DNA of 64,000 nucleotides, taken from positions 7,754,793 through 7,818,792 of the forward strand of contig OW818684.1 in NCBI GenBank assembly GCA_942493135.1, in the 5' to 3' direction. The notes under the pieces were generated by a model. That model was not told the DNA's origin. It saw nothing but the letters and a program-made list of their open reading frames with translations, and searched no databases. A program made the translations under genes and the position numbers. Below, piece after piece: positions 1-8,686 of the stretch (positions are counted from its first letter, which is position 1; each line of letters starts with the position of its first letter). The DNA is from Planctellipticum sp942493135. Its GTDB lineage: Bacteria; Planctomycetota; Planctomycetia; Planctomycetales; Planctomycetaceae.

Positions 1-80
1 CCGGCGTTCCGGAGTCGGAGTTGCCCTCGGGTGGACCTTGACGCTGATGGCGCCCGCGACCGGAGAACGTTCCGAGTTTG

Positions 81-497
81 CTACTCCTGAACTCGCGACG
101 CCTTGAAGTTCCAGTGAACGCCGTCGGTGTCGATCAGCCGGCCTTCGACTTCGCCGAACGAGTTAAAGGTGATGTGTCCCTTGCAGTTGAGCGCCTTGCG
201 ATCGCTGCCGCGCAGCGCGTCAAACTGCACTCTGACCTTATCGCCCTTTTCCGGTTTGTCCTTCGGTTTATCGAGGATCGCGCCGACCTTGACGGGCTTC
301 ATGTCGCGCGGCTGAAAGATCTCCGTACCGTTGATGCGGAAGCGACCTTTGCGGGACTCTGAACCGCGCTTCACCGGGCTCATCTCGTACTGCCAGACGG
401 CTCCTTCGACTTTGCCGCGATCTTCCGCCAGCGTTGCCGCGCAACTCAGACAGATTGCGAAGAGGCAGGCAACTCCGAGCGATAGAAACTTCTGCAT
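81..497 (-). CDS. Small secreted protein of unknown function
   Basis: A 138-residue protein with an N-terminal signal peptide: MQKF, then a hydrophobic stretch rich in Leu, Ala and Cys ending near ATLAED. The start was chosen because AGGAG lies 7 bases upstream of this ATG; the open frame continues further upstream without a ribosome site. The mature part is basic and contains several Lys/Asp-rich turns. I do not recognise a family with certainty. Its use of phrases such as KGRFRINGTEIF resembles the small secreted proteins common in planctomycetes, so an exported envelope or periplasmic role is an inference only. The next genes on the same strand are also secreted and may belong to the same group. 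Confidence 0.7.
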   Translation of the reverse strand: MQKFLSLGVACLFAICLSCAATLAEDRGKVEGAVWQYEMSPVKRGSESRKGRFRINGTEIFQPRDMKPVKVGAILDKPKDKPEKGDKVRVQFDALRGSDRKALNCKGHITFNSFGEVEGRLIDTDGVHWNFKASRVQE

Positions 498-808
498 GAC
501 GCGACTCCTGGAAGTGTGAAGACGGGCGTTCCCGCGAACCGGCCGCCGACCAAGGAGCTTCAGCCTTGGGATGATTTGATTTCCGGAGCGGCGATCATAA
601 CTGACCGTGCGACTCGCCGAAACGAATTCTTGTCCCGCCCCCGTTGCCGCCGGCCGTTCGGGGGCAATTTCTCCGAAGTCGCCGGGAGATGGCATCCGGA
701 TCGGGAACTTACGAGACGATCGAATCGCGATCGATCCGTTTTGGAGGTGGCATCTCAGGCTCCCCGGCTGCCAGCCGACCGTCTTTGCTCGGATGGCAAT
801 GAGGCGAT

Positions 809-1693
809 TCAGGGTTTCCTGGAATCGCGAGGCTCTTCCTCACCAGGATCGTCGAAATAGTCGGGGACGATGAGTTGGCGGTGAATCGACGTGTATGCGG
901 CTCGGCGGTCTTCGTGCGACGTCGGACGCGGGCATTTCCAGACGACGGACTCGCCGAGTTTCGCTTCGAGCGGAGCCGACGTGAGAGGGACCCAGCCGTA
1001 GAACCACTGCTGGCCGTCCGTTTCCACGAACAGCACGGCTTCGGGATTCAGTCCCCAGGTGAAGGTAAACAGAGAGCCGTCAGCCTGGGGCTGGTCGGAC
1101 GGAGTGTAGCGATCCAGCGGGGTCGTCATCCGGTGGAGCTCGATTCGCGAAGCCCCGATCATCTGTGAGGCCGAGAATTGCTCTGCAATCCGGCGCATCT
1201 GAGTCAGCCGCAGCCGCGGATTTGCGACGGGCGGCTCGGCGGCAGGAACTTCCTGTAGAGTCAGCAGGCCGGTGGGAGGTTCCCAGATGAAGACGTCCCG
1301 CTTCATTTTCAGCTTCGGCTGGTAGAGCGCCACGAACTCATGATTCAGGAGAAAGTGTTTGCCTTCCCTCCCGTAAAGTTCCGCGCTGATCAGCGCAACC
1401 GGCCGCCCCTTCGTCCCGACGCGAAACACCACGGAATCGAGAATTCCGCGGGTCACGTCGTTGTAACGGAGCAGAGGTTCCGGTTTCAGCTCCAGCTTCG
1501 GCGCATCACCGTCCGTCGAGTTCATGGAGATCTGCCCCATGATCTCGCGAATCGCTCGCAAGCGCGACGCGCTGGACTTGTCGGCGGCCCTTTTTTCCTC
1601 GGCCGGATCCTCGTCTGCCGCCAGGAAGGCGGTTGCCGAGAGGCATGTCAGCAGCAGACCGGACTGACAGCATAGTGCGAGTGCGCGGCGCAT
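809..1693 (-). CDS. Secreted protein, first of two tandem paralogues
   Basis: A 294-residue protein with a signal peptide (MRRALALCCQSG, then a hydrophobic core, AFLAADE). AGGAG sits 7 bases before the ATG. The C-terminal half resembles that of the neighbour at 1782-2714: both have a Leu-Arg-rich helix (LRLTQMRRIAEQF here, LRFAQIKKVAARF there), a G(S/A)LFTF strand, a 'PEA' turn and an A(K)L..(S/T)VVWK ending. They are therefore diverged tandem duplicates. No catalytic motif is visible and I do not know the family. The acidic and basic residues after the signal peptide suggest an extracytoplasmic soluble protein. Confidence 0.75.
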   Translation of the reverse strand: MRRALALCCQSGLLLTCLSATAFLAADEDPAEEKRAADKSSASRLRAIREIMGQISMNSTDGDAPKLELKPEPLLRYNDVTRGILDSVVFRVGTKGRPVALISAELYGREGKHFLLNHEFVALYQPKLKMKRDVFIWEPPTGLLTLQEVPAAEPPVANPRLRLTQMRRIAEQFSASQMIGASRIELHRMTTPLDRYTPSDQPQADGSLFTFTWGLNPEAVLFVETDGQQWFYGWVPLTSAPLEAKLGESVVWKCPRPTSHEDRRAAYTSIHRQLIVPDYFDDPGEEEPRDSRKP

Positions 1694-1781
1694 GAGCGGC
1701 TCCTGAATCCGAACGAGTTGCCGAATCGAGTTTGAGCGGAAGTTCGACGCGCGAGCGGTGCTGGCCGATTCCGGACGCCTT

Positions 1782-2714
1782 CTAGGGATTCAGGCTCGGA
1801 ACCAATGCCCGGATCGACGCTTCCCCCGGATCGCCGCGGTACGACGAAATGTAGTGCGGGGCCGTCGGGTTGCCGAAGACAGAGGCCTCCGGCTTCTTCC
1901 AGACGGTCGTTCCATCCAGCTTGGCATCCAGCGAATAGATCGTCATCGGAACGACCGCGTACTGCCACGTCGTGGCGCCACCGTTCCGGTGAATCTCGAC
2001 CAGCAGACAGGCCTCGGGATCCGTCGCCACCACAAACGTAAACAGCGCCCCGTCGATGATCGGCCCCTCCGGCTTGCCGTAGCGATATGTCGGTCGCGCC
2101 AGCATCCGCAGCTGTTGAGGCTCCACCTTGTTATTCGTCCCGCGAAATCCGTCGATGATCTCGAATCGAGCCGCCACTTTCTTGATCTGCGCGAAGCGCA
2201 GCGCCGGATTCTCCGAAGGCTTCGGTCCGTCACCCAGCGCTACGAACCTGCTGTACCGCTCGGCGGGAGACCAGACCTTGCGCTGCCCCCGATACAGCTC
2301 GACCTCGCCGGGGTGCACGTCGGCGAACTCCTGCATTTCCAGTCCATTCAGAGCGGGACCGTGTACGTAAATGTGAGAGATCACCGCGGGGCGTTCGTCT
2401 GGCCCGGTCGTGTAGACCGACATCAGGCCGTCGGCGACGTCCCCCAGCGGATTCGACCAGCGCAGCATGGCGCTGGCATCCAGCTTCGCCGTCCTGGACG
2501 GATCGCCGTCCAGCACGACGGCGTACTTCTCCAGGGCCTTCAGGATGTACTGCTGCCGGGCTTTGGCCCGCTCGTCTTTTGGCGCGGAATCGTCAGCTTC
2601 ACGCGATTGAGCCGCGGTTGCGGGGGGCTCGGCGGAGCGCGCCACCGGAGCGGGGAGCAGCAGGGCTGCGAGCGACAGAATGAACGGAATGGGAGAGAGT
2701 CGCCAGACGCGCAT
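1782..2714 (-). CDS. Secreted protein, second of two tandem paralogues
   Basis: A 310-residue protein starting at MRVWRLSPIPF, which gives a normal signal peptide with a cleavage site near ARSAEP. An in-frame ATG 24 codons upstream would place basic residues before the signal and is less likely. The sequence is similar over its C-terminal 130 residues to the protein at 809-1693, about 90 bases downstream on the same strand, indicating duplication. Strands such as GALFTFVVATDPEACLLVEI suggest a beta-rich fold. There are no recognisable catalytic residues and no function is assigned. The pair is probably co-transcribed from upstream of 2714. Confidence 0.75.
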   Translation of the reverse strand: MRVWRLSPIPFILSLAALLLPAPVARSAEPPATAAQSREADDSAPKDERAKARQQYILKALEKYAVVLDGDPSRTAKLDASAMLRWSNPLGDVADGLMSVYTTGPDERPAVISHIYVHGPALNGLEMQEFADVHPGEVELYRGQRKVWSPAERYSRFVALGDGPKPSENPALRFAQIKKVAARFEIIDGFRGTNNKVEPQQLRMLARPTYRYGKPEGPIIDGALFTFVVATDPEACLLVEIHRNGGATTWQYAVVPMTIYSLDAKLDGTTVWKKPEASVFGNPTAPHYISSYRGDPGEASIRALVPSLNP

Positions 2715-3040
2715 GGTTGCGTTCCAACTCACGGGTGCGGTTCGAGAGGTTCGACAGCGGACCGGACTGCGATCCCGACCACTCATAGAGTGGCGAAATC
2801 ACTGTAGTCGGTATGTCTACGGAGTCAAGATACCGGAGTAAGGAATCCCAGGATGTCGCGCAGAACGCATGGATTGCGATTGCGGATTGCGTTGCGGGTC
2901 AGCGTTCGCCAACGACAGTCTCGGCGCGGAGCAGCGAGTTGAATTCGGACGACCATTCGGGCAAGTCGCCCGATGACACGACCAGTCACGACCGTCGACG
3001 GACATGTTTCATCAACTGTTGGCCCGCGGAACAGGGGCCC

Positions 3041-4057
3041 TTACAGACGAGAACCGATCCGACTGATCCAGAGGATCGCGAGCAGTACGGCGAGCAGAAC
3101 CAGCCAGATCCGCATCGCCTTGCGGATTGCCTTCCGGGCGATCTCCGCTTCCCACCAGTTGCGGGGATGGACTCCCTGAGCCAGAAATGTCAGCACTCCC
3201 GCCAGATTGATGCAGATCAGATTGGCCGTCGTCAGGAGAAAGGCGCCATAGGCCAGGTTCAAGTCGCCGGCGCCGACCAGCATGCCACAGGCGACGACCG
3301 GCGGCATCAGGGCAACGGCGACCATGACCCCGATCACCGCGCCGGTCTGACCGCGGGTGAAGGCCAGTGTTCCAGCTGCCCCTGCCGCCAGCGCCAGCAG
3401 GACGTCGCCAAATCCCGTGGTCGTCCGGGCCGCAATGGCGGGGGCCTGCGGATCAATCGGAAACAGCACGCCAACCAGGAGCGCCAGCAGAAACGCCGAG
3501 AGGATCCCGGCAAGGTTGGTCCACGCGGCCCGCTTCAGAAGCTCCAGATCGCCCAGCGTCGTCGCCAGCGACATCGCCACATTCGGCCCCAGCAACGGCG
3601 CGATGACCATCGCCCCGATGATGACGGCAACGTCGTTGCGAATGAGTCCGACGGCCGCGACCACCGCGGAGAGAATCGTCAGCCCCAGGAAGACCCGATC
3701 GAGGCCCAGGCTTTCGTTGGCGGCGGCATACAGCTCTTCGCGGCTGATGCGAAAACTGCGGGCTTCCGGCACTTCTTCCGCAACGACTCGCTCGATCTCG
3801 TCCGGCTCGGCCTTCGGACGCGGCAGCACCGCTTCGACCGGCAGGAGCAGAACGTGGAATCCTTCGACGCCCGAATAGCTTTGCTCGAACAGATCCATGA
3901 TCGGTTCGGCTTCTTCGGCGGCGAGGAGCAGATGCAGCACCGTCTGGTCGACGCTGCTGTCGCGCCAGCGCCCGAGGATCTCTCTGCCTTCCAGCAGTTC
4001 GTCGAACATTGCGACATCGCCGCTCGGCAGAAAGACCTGCATCATCCGCAGCGCCAT
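3041..4057 (-). CDS. DUF389 / TIGR00341-type membrane protein
   Basis: A 338-residue inner-membrane protein. The N-terminal third is soluble and begins MALRMMQVFLP, typical of the family; the open frame extends 42 codons upstream but that part is low-complexity and lacks a ribosome site. The C-terminal two thirds carry about six hydrophobic helices with the conserved glycine- and proline-rich stretches VIIGAMVIAPLLGP and VMVAVALMPPVV that mark DUF389 proteins. The family is widespread and its biochemical role is not settled; a transport or channel role is often supposed. The gene is divergent from the one at 4255, so promoters for both should lie in 4058-4254. Confidence 0.85.
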   Translation of the reverse strand: MALRMMQVFLPSGDVAMFDELLEGREILGRWRDSSVDQTVLHLLLAAEEAEPIMDLFEQSYSGVEGFHVLLLPVEAVLPRPKAEPDEIERVVAEEVPEARSFRISREELYAAANESLGLDRVFLGLTILSAVVAAVGLIRNDVAVIIGAMVIAPLLGPNVAMSLATTLGDLELLKRAAWTNLAGILSAFLLALLVGVLFPIDPQAPAIAARTTTGFGDVLLALAAGAAGTLAFTRGQTGAVIGVMVAVALMPPVVACGMLVGAGDLNLAYGAFLLTTANLICINLAGVLTFLAQGVHPRNWWEAEIARKAIRKAMRIWLVLLAVLLAILWISRIGSRL

Positions 4058-4254
4058 GTCGGTTGAGTCCTTCGTCGGCTGAGCGATTGTGTGAACTGTG
4101 TTGAGCGGTTTCGTCGACGCCGACGGATTTTCAGTTCGATGGTAGCTTGCGGCGTTGTCGTGCTCCATGCTGGGGCCTCGCACGGACCGGAGGGCGCAAC
4201 GGAATATCGGCCGGGCAAGAGTTCCGGTTCCTCGCTTCGGAAGGAGTTTGCAAG

Positions 4255-5706
4255 ATGCCGCCGCAGATCTTCTCGTTGTTTCACTTCGCCGTTCTGCTGA
4301 CGCAGGTTCCGCTCGACGTCGGCGACCAGAAGCAGCTCTTCATCGACGATCGCTTCATCGCCGACCGCTCCGGAGTGGAACTGCGCACCAACCCGGCTCA
4401 GAAGCTGGGGGCGCTCCGCGATGAGCAGGGACAGCCGCTGCAGGGACACGTGAGCCGCGTGATCGAGGATCAGGGGAAAATCCGACTGTACCTGGGGGCC
4501 GAAGACGTCGATGTGCTCGAAAGCGACGACGGACTGCAGTTTCGTCGAACGGGCGTGCGAATCTCCGGGGGCACGTTTCCCACGATCTTTCTCGACCCGC
4601 ACGATCACGATCCGCAGCGGCGCTACAAGCTGTTCCACCTGGAGTTCTCGCCCCCCTTCGATCCCGCGAAGCACGGCGTCTTCGCCAGCTATTCGGCAGA
4701 CGGCATGCACTTCACAAAGGTCGGCCGGGTGCTGCCGTTCTTTACGGACAATCCTCCGATCGTGCACTGGGACGCACGAATCGGCAAATACGTCATCTAC
4801 ACGCGTGCCTTCTGCTACACCTCGGAGAATCAGCGACGGATCGGACGGATCGAGACCGACGATCCGCTGCGGCCGTGGCCGTATCGCAAGACCGACAACG
4901 ACCGGATGTTTCTGTCGATCGACAACGTCCTGGTCGTCCTCGCCGCGGATGCCGAAGACGATCCGCACTCCGACATCTACTACAACGGCTCGACGATCTA
5001 TCCGTGGGCACAGGACGTCTACGTGATGTGCACCACGCAGTTCCGGCACTTCTCCCCGAATCGCAATCCGTTTATCCGGCCGCGCGTGCCGGGGCAGTGG
5101 GAGGACTTCGGCATGCTGGAGGTCCAGTTGGCCGTCAGTCGCGACGGAGTCGACTGGTCGCGGCCGAGCCGGGAGGCGTACTTTCCGACGGGCCTGGCCG
5201 ACGAGTGGGACCGCTGGTATGCAGTGATGGGGCCGGGCATGGCCCGCCGCGGCAATTATCTCTATCAGTACTACAACTCGAGCGGCCGGCTGCATGACTC
5301 GGTGGTGCTCCGCCCCGAGTACGACGCGTCGGCGAAGCAGGTCGGCGGCGTGGGAGTCGTGCGACAGCGCCTGGACGGATTCGTCTCGGCCGACGCCGAT
5401 CACAAGGGGGGCTGGTTCCGAACGCCGCCGGTCGTGTTCCGCGGCAACCGATTGCGACTCAACATCGACACCGGCGCAATGGGAACGGCCTTCGTCGAGC
5501 TGCAGGACGCCGACGGAAAGCCGATTCCCGGATTCGCACTGGCGGATTGCGAGGAGATCGGCGGCAACTTCATCGATCAGCGGGTCTACTGGAACGGCAG
5601 CCCGGACGTCTCGTCGCTCGCCGGCCGCCCCGTGCGGATGCGCTTCGCGCTCAAACGGGCGAAGCTCTACGCGTTTCAGTTTATGGAAGAGGGAACAGGG
5701 CCGTAA
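4255..5706 (+). CDS. Secreted five-bladed-propeller, glycoside-hydrolase-like protein
   Basis: A 483-residue protein starting at MPPQIFSLF, with AAGGAG 8 bases upstream. A short hydrophobic N-terminus suggests export. Residues about 28-35 read QLFIDDRF, the opening motif of a large planctomycete group related in fold to GH32/GH43/GH68 five-bladed propellers. Later blocks such as FASYSADGMHFTKVG and VQLAVSRDGVDWSRP have the Asp-box-like 'S.DG..W' turns of such propellers. A C-terminal beta-sandwich (RLRLNIDTGAMGTAFVEL onward) is likely. A carbohydrate-binding or hydrolytic role is an inference; I could not verify catalytic acids. It converges with the TetR gene downstream. Confidence 0.7.
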   Translation: MPPQIFSLFHFAVLLTQVPLDVGDQKQLFIDDRFIADRSGVELRTNPAQKLGALRDEQGQPLQGHVSRVIEDQGKIRLYLGAEDVDVLESDDGLQFRRTGVRISGGTFPTIFLDPHDHDPQRRYKLFHLEFSPPFDPAKHGVFASYSADGMHFTKVGRVLPFFTDNPPIVHWDARIGKYVIYTRAFCYTSENQRRIGRIETDDPLRPWPYRKTDNDRMFLSIDNVLVVLAADAEDDPHSDIYYNGSTIYPWAQDVYVMCTTQFRHFSPNRNPFIRPRVPGQWEDFGMLEVQLAVSRDGVDWSRPSREAYFPTGLADEWDRWYAVMGPGMARRGNYLYQYYNSSGRLHDSVVLRPEYDASAKQVGGVGVVRQRLDGFVSADADHKGGWFRTPPVVFRGNRLRLNIDTGAMGTAFVELQDADGKPIPGFALADCEEIGGNFIDQRVYWNGSPDVSSLAGRPVRMRFALKRAKLYAFQFMEEGTGP

Positions 5707-5749
5707 CCGTAGCGAGCATGTGCTACGGCGGGAGGAATGATCCAGGTTG

Positions 5750-6337
5750 TCAGACCGGCCAAGCCCGCAGCGCAATCTCCGCCACGCGCACCAGATCATC
5801 CCGCGTCGCCCCACCGGACGCCTGCACCGCCATGCCGTGCGCGACCGTCGCCACGTAGAGCGCCAGGTCGGCGGGGACTGCGTCCGACGGCAGATCTCCC
5901 TCCTGGACCGCCTGCTCAAATCGCTCGCGGAGCGCGGTCACCAGCGTTCCCCGGCGCTTCGCGACTTCCTTGCGGATCGCTTCCGAGTCTTCGCCGCACG
6001 CCAGAGCGGCTTGAACCAGGAAGCAGCCGCGCGGATTTTCGGCGCTGGTCACCAGCTCGATTCCCCCAAGCCAGAGCTGACGGACGACTTCGCGGGCCGT
6101 CGGCTGCTGCAAGGCCGTCGCGACGTGGGCCGCTGGACCTTCGACGTAACGGTCGATGGCCCGGCGGAACAGGGCGGCTTTGTTGCCGAAGGCGGCGTAG
6201 AGGCTAGGGCGGTTGATCCCCATGGCCTCGGTCAGCTCCGGAAGGGAGGCTCCTTCGTACCCTTTGCGCCAGAAGACGTTCATTGCCGCGTCGAGAGCGT
6301 TGTCGAGATCGAATTCCCGCGGGCGTCCGGCGGCCAT
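5750..6337 (-). CDS. TetR/AcrR-family transcriptional repressor
   Basis: A 195-residue regulator. Residues about 15-55 form the TetR DNA-binding region with a helix-turn-helix around LPELTEAMGINRPSLYAAF; the remainder is the all-helical ligand-binding and dimer domain. The start MAAGRPREF is preceded by a GAGGA ribosome site; an upstream in-frame ATG would add 12 residues. The gene is divergent from the short-chain dehydrogenase at 6456 and the space between holds a perfect 14-base palindrome at 6411-6424. By family habit the protein represses both itself and the dehydrogenase until a small ligand binds. The ligand is unknown. Confidence 0.9.
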   Translation of the reverse strand: MAAGRPREFDLDNALDAAMNVFWRKGYEGASLPELTEAMGINRPSLYAAFGNKAALFRRAIDRYVEGPAAHVATALQQPTAREVVRQLWLGGIELVTSAENPRGCFLVQAALACGEDSEAIRKEVAKRRGTLVTALRERFEQAVQEGDLPSDAVPADLALYVATVAHGMAVQASGGATRDDLVRVAEIALRAWPV

Positions 6338-6382
6338 TTCCCGTTCCTCAGAATTATTTACCGAATAATACACAATTCCCCC

Positions 6383-6410
6383 TTGCCAGTCCAGAGGAAG
6401 CGATTATTAT
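6383..6410 (+). promoter_or_regulatory. Predicted sigma-70-type promoter of the SDR gene
   Basis: TTGCCA (6383-6388) and TATTAT (6405-6410) are separated by 16 bases and point toward the dehydrogenase gene, whose start codon lies 45 bases downstream. The operator palindrome begins at the base after the -10 box, so a bound repressor would block initiation. A possible opposed promoter for the TetR gene (TGGACT at 6388-6393, TATTAT at 6365-6370 read on the minus strand, spacer 17) overlaps it. Both are read by eye only. Confidence 0.5.
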
Positions 6411-6424
6411 GTACCGATCGGTAC
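6411..6424. promoter_or_regulatory. TetR-family operator palindrome
   Basis: GTACCGATCGGTAC is a perfect 14-base palindrome immediately downstream of the predicted -10 box of the dehydrogenase gene and 31 bases before its ATG. TACCGNNCGGTA cores are typical of TetR regulators paired with dehydrogenases, and the TetR gene is the divergent neighbour. Confidence 0.65.
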
Positions 6425-6455
6425 GAAACGGTTCGCGTTCTCGAAAGGAAAGATC

Positions 6456-7208
6456 ATGTCGCAGAAACTGGCAGGCCGGGTGGCGGTGGTGACCGGGGCG
6501 TCCAAGGGGATCGGCGCAGCCATCGCCGAACACCTGGCGGCGGAAGGGGCCGCCGTGGTCGTCAACTATGCGTCGAGCAAGACGGGAGCCGACAAAGTCG
6601 TCGGCAAAATCGTCGAACAGGGGGGCAGGGCGGTCGCCGTGCAAGCGGACGTTTCTCAACCGGCTGACATCGAACGTCTCTTCGCCGAGTCGAAGCAAGC
6701 GTTCGGAACGGTCGACATCCTGGTCAACAACGCCGGGATCTATGAATTCGCCCCAATCGAAGATGTGACGCCGGAGCATTTCCACAAACAGTTCAATCTG
6801 AACGTGCTGGGACTGCTGTTGACGACTCAGGAAGCCGTCAAGCACTTCGGCGCGGAGGGGGGAAGCGTCGTCAATGTCAGCTCCGTGGTGGCGGCGCTGG
6901 CGCCGCCCAATACGGCCGTCTACAGCGCGACCAAAGCCGCAGTGAATGCCATCACGAAGTCGCTCGGACAGGAACTGGGACCCCGCAAGATTCGCGTGAA
7001 CGCCGTCAACCCCGGCATGATCGAGACGGAGGGGACGCACGGAGCGGGCATCACCGAAAGCGACTTCCGCAAGCAGGTCGAAGCCCAGACTCCGCTCGGC
7101 CGGATCGGTCAGCCGCAGGATATCGCCCCGGCGGTGGTCTTTCTGGCGTCGTCCGATTCCGGCTGGCTGACGGGCGAGACGCTCTATATCTCCGGCGGCT
7201 ATCGGTAA
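6456..7208 (+). CDS. Short-chain dehydrogenase/reductase (SDR), FabG-like
   Basis: A 250-residue classical SDR. The cofactor motif TGASKGIG is at residues 13-20, NNAG at 91-94, the catalytic serine in VNVSSVV near 142-143, and YSATK with Tyr156 and Lys160. The C-terminus SGGYR fits the family. It should oxidise or reduce a small carbonyl or alcohol substrate with NAD(P)(H) in the cytoplasm. The residue pair NYAS after the second strand suggests NADPH preference, which is an inference. GAAAGGAAAGATC upstream supplies the ribosome site. It is very probably the target of the divergent TetR repressor, a common detoxification arrangement, so it need not take part in fatty acid synthesis. Confidence 0.9.
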   Translation: MSQKLAGRVAVVTGASKGIGAAIAEHLAAEGAAVVVNYASSKTGADKVVGKIVEQGGRAVAVQADVSQPADIERLFAESKQAFGTVDILVNNAGIYEFAPIEDVTPEHFHKQFNLNVLGLLLTTQEAVKHFGAEGGSVVNVSSVVAALAPPNTAVYSATKAAVNAITKSLGQELGPRKIRVNAVNPGMIETEGTHGAGITESDFRKQVEAQTPLGRIGQPQDIAPAVVFLASSDSGWLTGETLYISGGYR

Positions 7209-7567
7209 GAGGGGCGGATCGGAGTTCGTCGCATCGTTTGCCACGGCCGTTCCGTGACTGGCTGCTGTGGCATGCGATGCGAATGAACGCCGACAGGCGC
7301 TCCGACGGCATGACGGTTACCGGGGCGAGCGGCGCAGAAAGAGCCTGGAGGGACCAGTTTTCTGGGAGATGGTCAGCGTGGCAAACGCGAGAAGGAAGTC
7401 CGCAAGGTCATAGACACATCGTCGTGCAACGTGCCCGGGACCGCCATTGGCCCGGCGAGCTTGTCAATCGGCCGAATTGAAGAAACTCAGATCGCGGAAT
7501 TGAACCTTTCGGACCGTGCGAGCGGCTATGCTCTGGAGACTGGCGACTGACTGCGGGAATGTCCGGC
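7209..7567. other. Intergenic region, no gene seen
   Basis: About 360 bases between the dehydrogenase and the sigma factor. No reading frame has both a ribosome site and a protein-like composition. It presumably holds the promoter of the sigma factor operon, but I could not pick a convincing one by eye. Confidence 0.5.
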
Positions 7568-8134
7568 ATGAGCAGCAGTGACATCGAAACGATTCGCGAG
7601 ACGCTGCTGCTGCTGCGCGTCCAGACCTGCGACGAAGGGGCGTTTCAGGAACTGGTGAGGCACTACGAACGCCGACTGCTGTATTACATCCATCGCATCC
7701 TGGGAAACGGGGCCGATCGCTCGGATGTCCTGCAGGAAATCTGGATTCGAGTTTTTTTGAAGATCCATACCGTCCGAATCCCCTCGGCCTTTCGCGTCTG
7801 GCTGTACAAGATTGCTCACGACGTGGCGGTGAGTCATTTGCGGAAGGTCCGCCGGCGGGAGGCCGTCAGTCTGAGGAACGAGGACGCGGTCGAAGTTCCC
7901 GAATCGAGCGACTGGAACGAACTGAAGCTGCTCGAACACGCGGAGCAGGTGCATGCCGCGTTGTCGCACTTGTCCATCGCACACCGCGAGGTGCTGACGC
8001 TCCGCTTTCTCGAAGAGCTGGAGCTGTCGGAGATCGCCGAAGTTGTCGGCTGCAGCATCGGAACCGTCAAATCGCGTCTCCATTACGCGAAGCTGGAAAT
8101 TCGCAAACTCCTGGAGGCCGACGGACATGCGTGA
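7568..8134 (+). CDS. ECF-type RNA polymerase sigma factor
   Basis: A 188-residue sigma-70 family protein with only regions 2 and 4. Region 2 includes DRSDVLQEIWIRVFLKI and a W-containing helix for -10 recognition. Region 4 (about residues 120-180) has the helix-turn-helix in LSEIAEVVGCSIGTVKSRLH. The second ATG (7568) was preferred because GGGA lies 9 bases upstream; an ATG 9 bases earlier has no space for a ribosome site. It overlaps by 8 bases the start of the next gene, a two-helix membrane protein, which suggests coupled translation and a sigma/regulator pair. The stimulus and regulon are unknown. Confidence 0.9.
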   Translation: MSSSDIETIRETLLLLRVQTCDEGAFQELVRHYERRLLYYIHRILGNGADRSDVLQEIWIRVFLKIHTVRIPSAFRVWLYKIAHDVAVSHLRKVRRREAVSLRNEDAVEVPESSDWNELKLLEHAEQVHAALSHLSIAHREVLTLRFLEELELSEIAEVVGCSIGTVKSRLHYAKLEIRKLLEADGHA

Positions 8135-8549
8135 GAAGCTATCCCCGCAGTCGGGAGTCGAACGACTCCTTGCACAAGACGCCGCCCTGGAGTCGTTTCC
8201 GTTTGAGGAGAGTCGCATGCGACTGGATGCATCCATTCGACGCCTGGAGCAGCGGGCACGGGCTGTCAACCGGGCCTCGCTCTGCGGGCTGGGCGTCTTC
8301 ATCGCATTCGTGCTGGCGACGATGCCGTTGCAGGCGCTCGGAGCCTTCGAACCGCAGTGGGCGCGAATGCTCTGGAGCGGCTGCGGGCTGGCGGCGATGC
8401 TGATCACGGGCGTGCTGACGGCGATTTATTCCTATCGCTATCGGCCGGCTCTGGAACGAGCCAAAGGGGAACTGCTGGCGACCACCATTGCACAGCTTCA
8501 GCAGCAGGTAGCGGAGCTGGGGCGAAAGGTCGACGGGCAGAGGGCGTGA
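8127..8549 (+). CDS. Two-helix membrane protein, possible anti-sigma partner
   Basis: A 140-residue protein. The start MREKLSPQ overlaps the end of the sigma factor gene by 8 bases and has GGAGG 9 bases upstream. A soluble N-terminal part of about 50 residues is followed by two hydrophobic helices (ASLCGLGVFIAFVLATM and a second near SGCGLAAMLITGVLTAIY), then a helical tail with a possible coiled coil (TIAQLQQQVAELGRKV). No zinc-binding His-x3-Cys-x2-Cys anti-sigma motif is present. Position and overlap suggest control of the sigma factor at the membrane, but this is inferred from context alone. Confidence 0.75.
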   Translation: MREKLSPQSGVERLLAQDAALESFPFEESRMRLDASIRRLEQRARAVNRASLCGLGVFIAFVLATMPLQALGAFEPQWARMLWSGCGLAAMLITGVLTAIYSYRYRPALERAKGELLATTIAQLQQQVAELGRKVDGQRA

Positions 8550-8686
8550 GACAACGCCGCTTGGAACCCGGATCGCTCTGCGAGCGATTGACTCCGCACG
8601 CCTGGATGTCCGTAGAATCGGGGCCAGACAGACACCGGGGCAGAACCATCGCCGCCGTCGAGTGGAATTCTAATCGAGTCACGAAC

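Noticed and set aside
4042..5919. 625-codon open frame on the minus strand
   Set aside because: It lies antisense to the well-supported secreted propeller gene at 4255, is Arg/Val/His-rich as expected for a GC-rich shadow frame and has no ribosome site.
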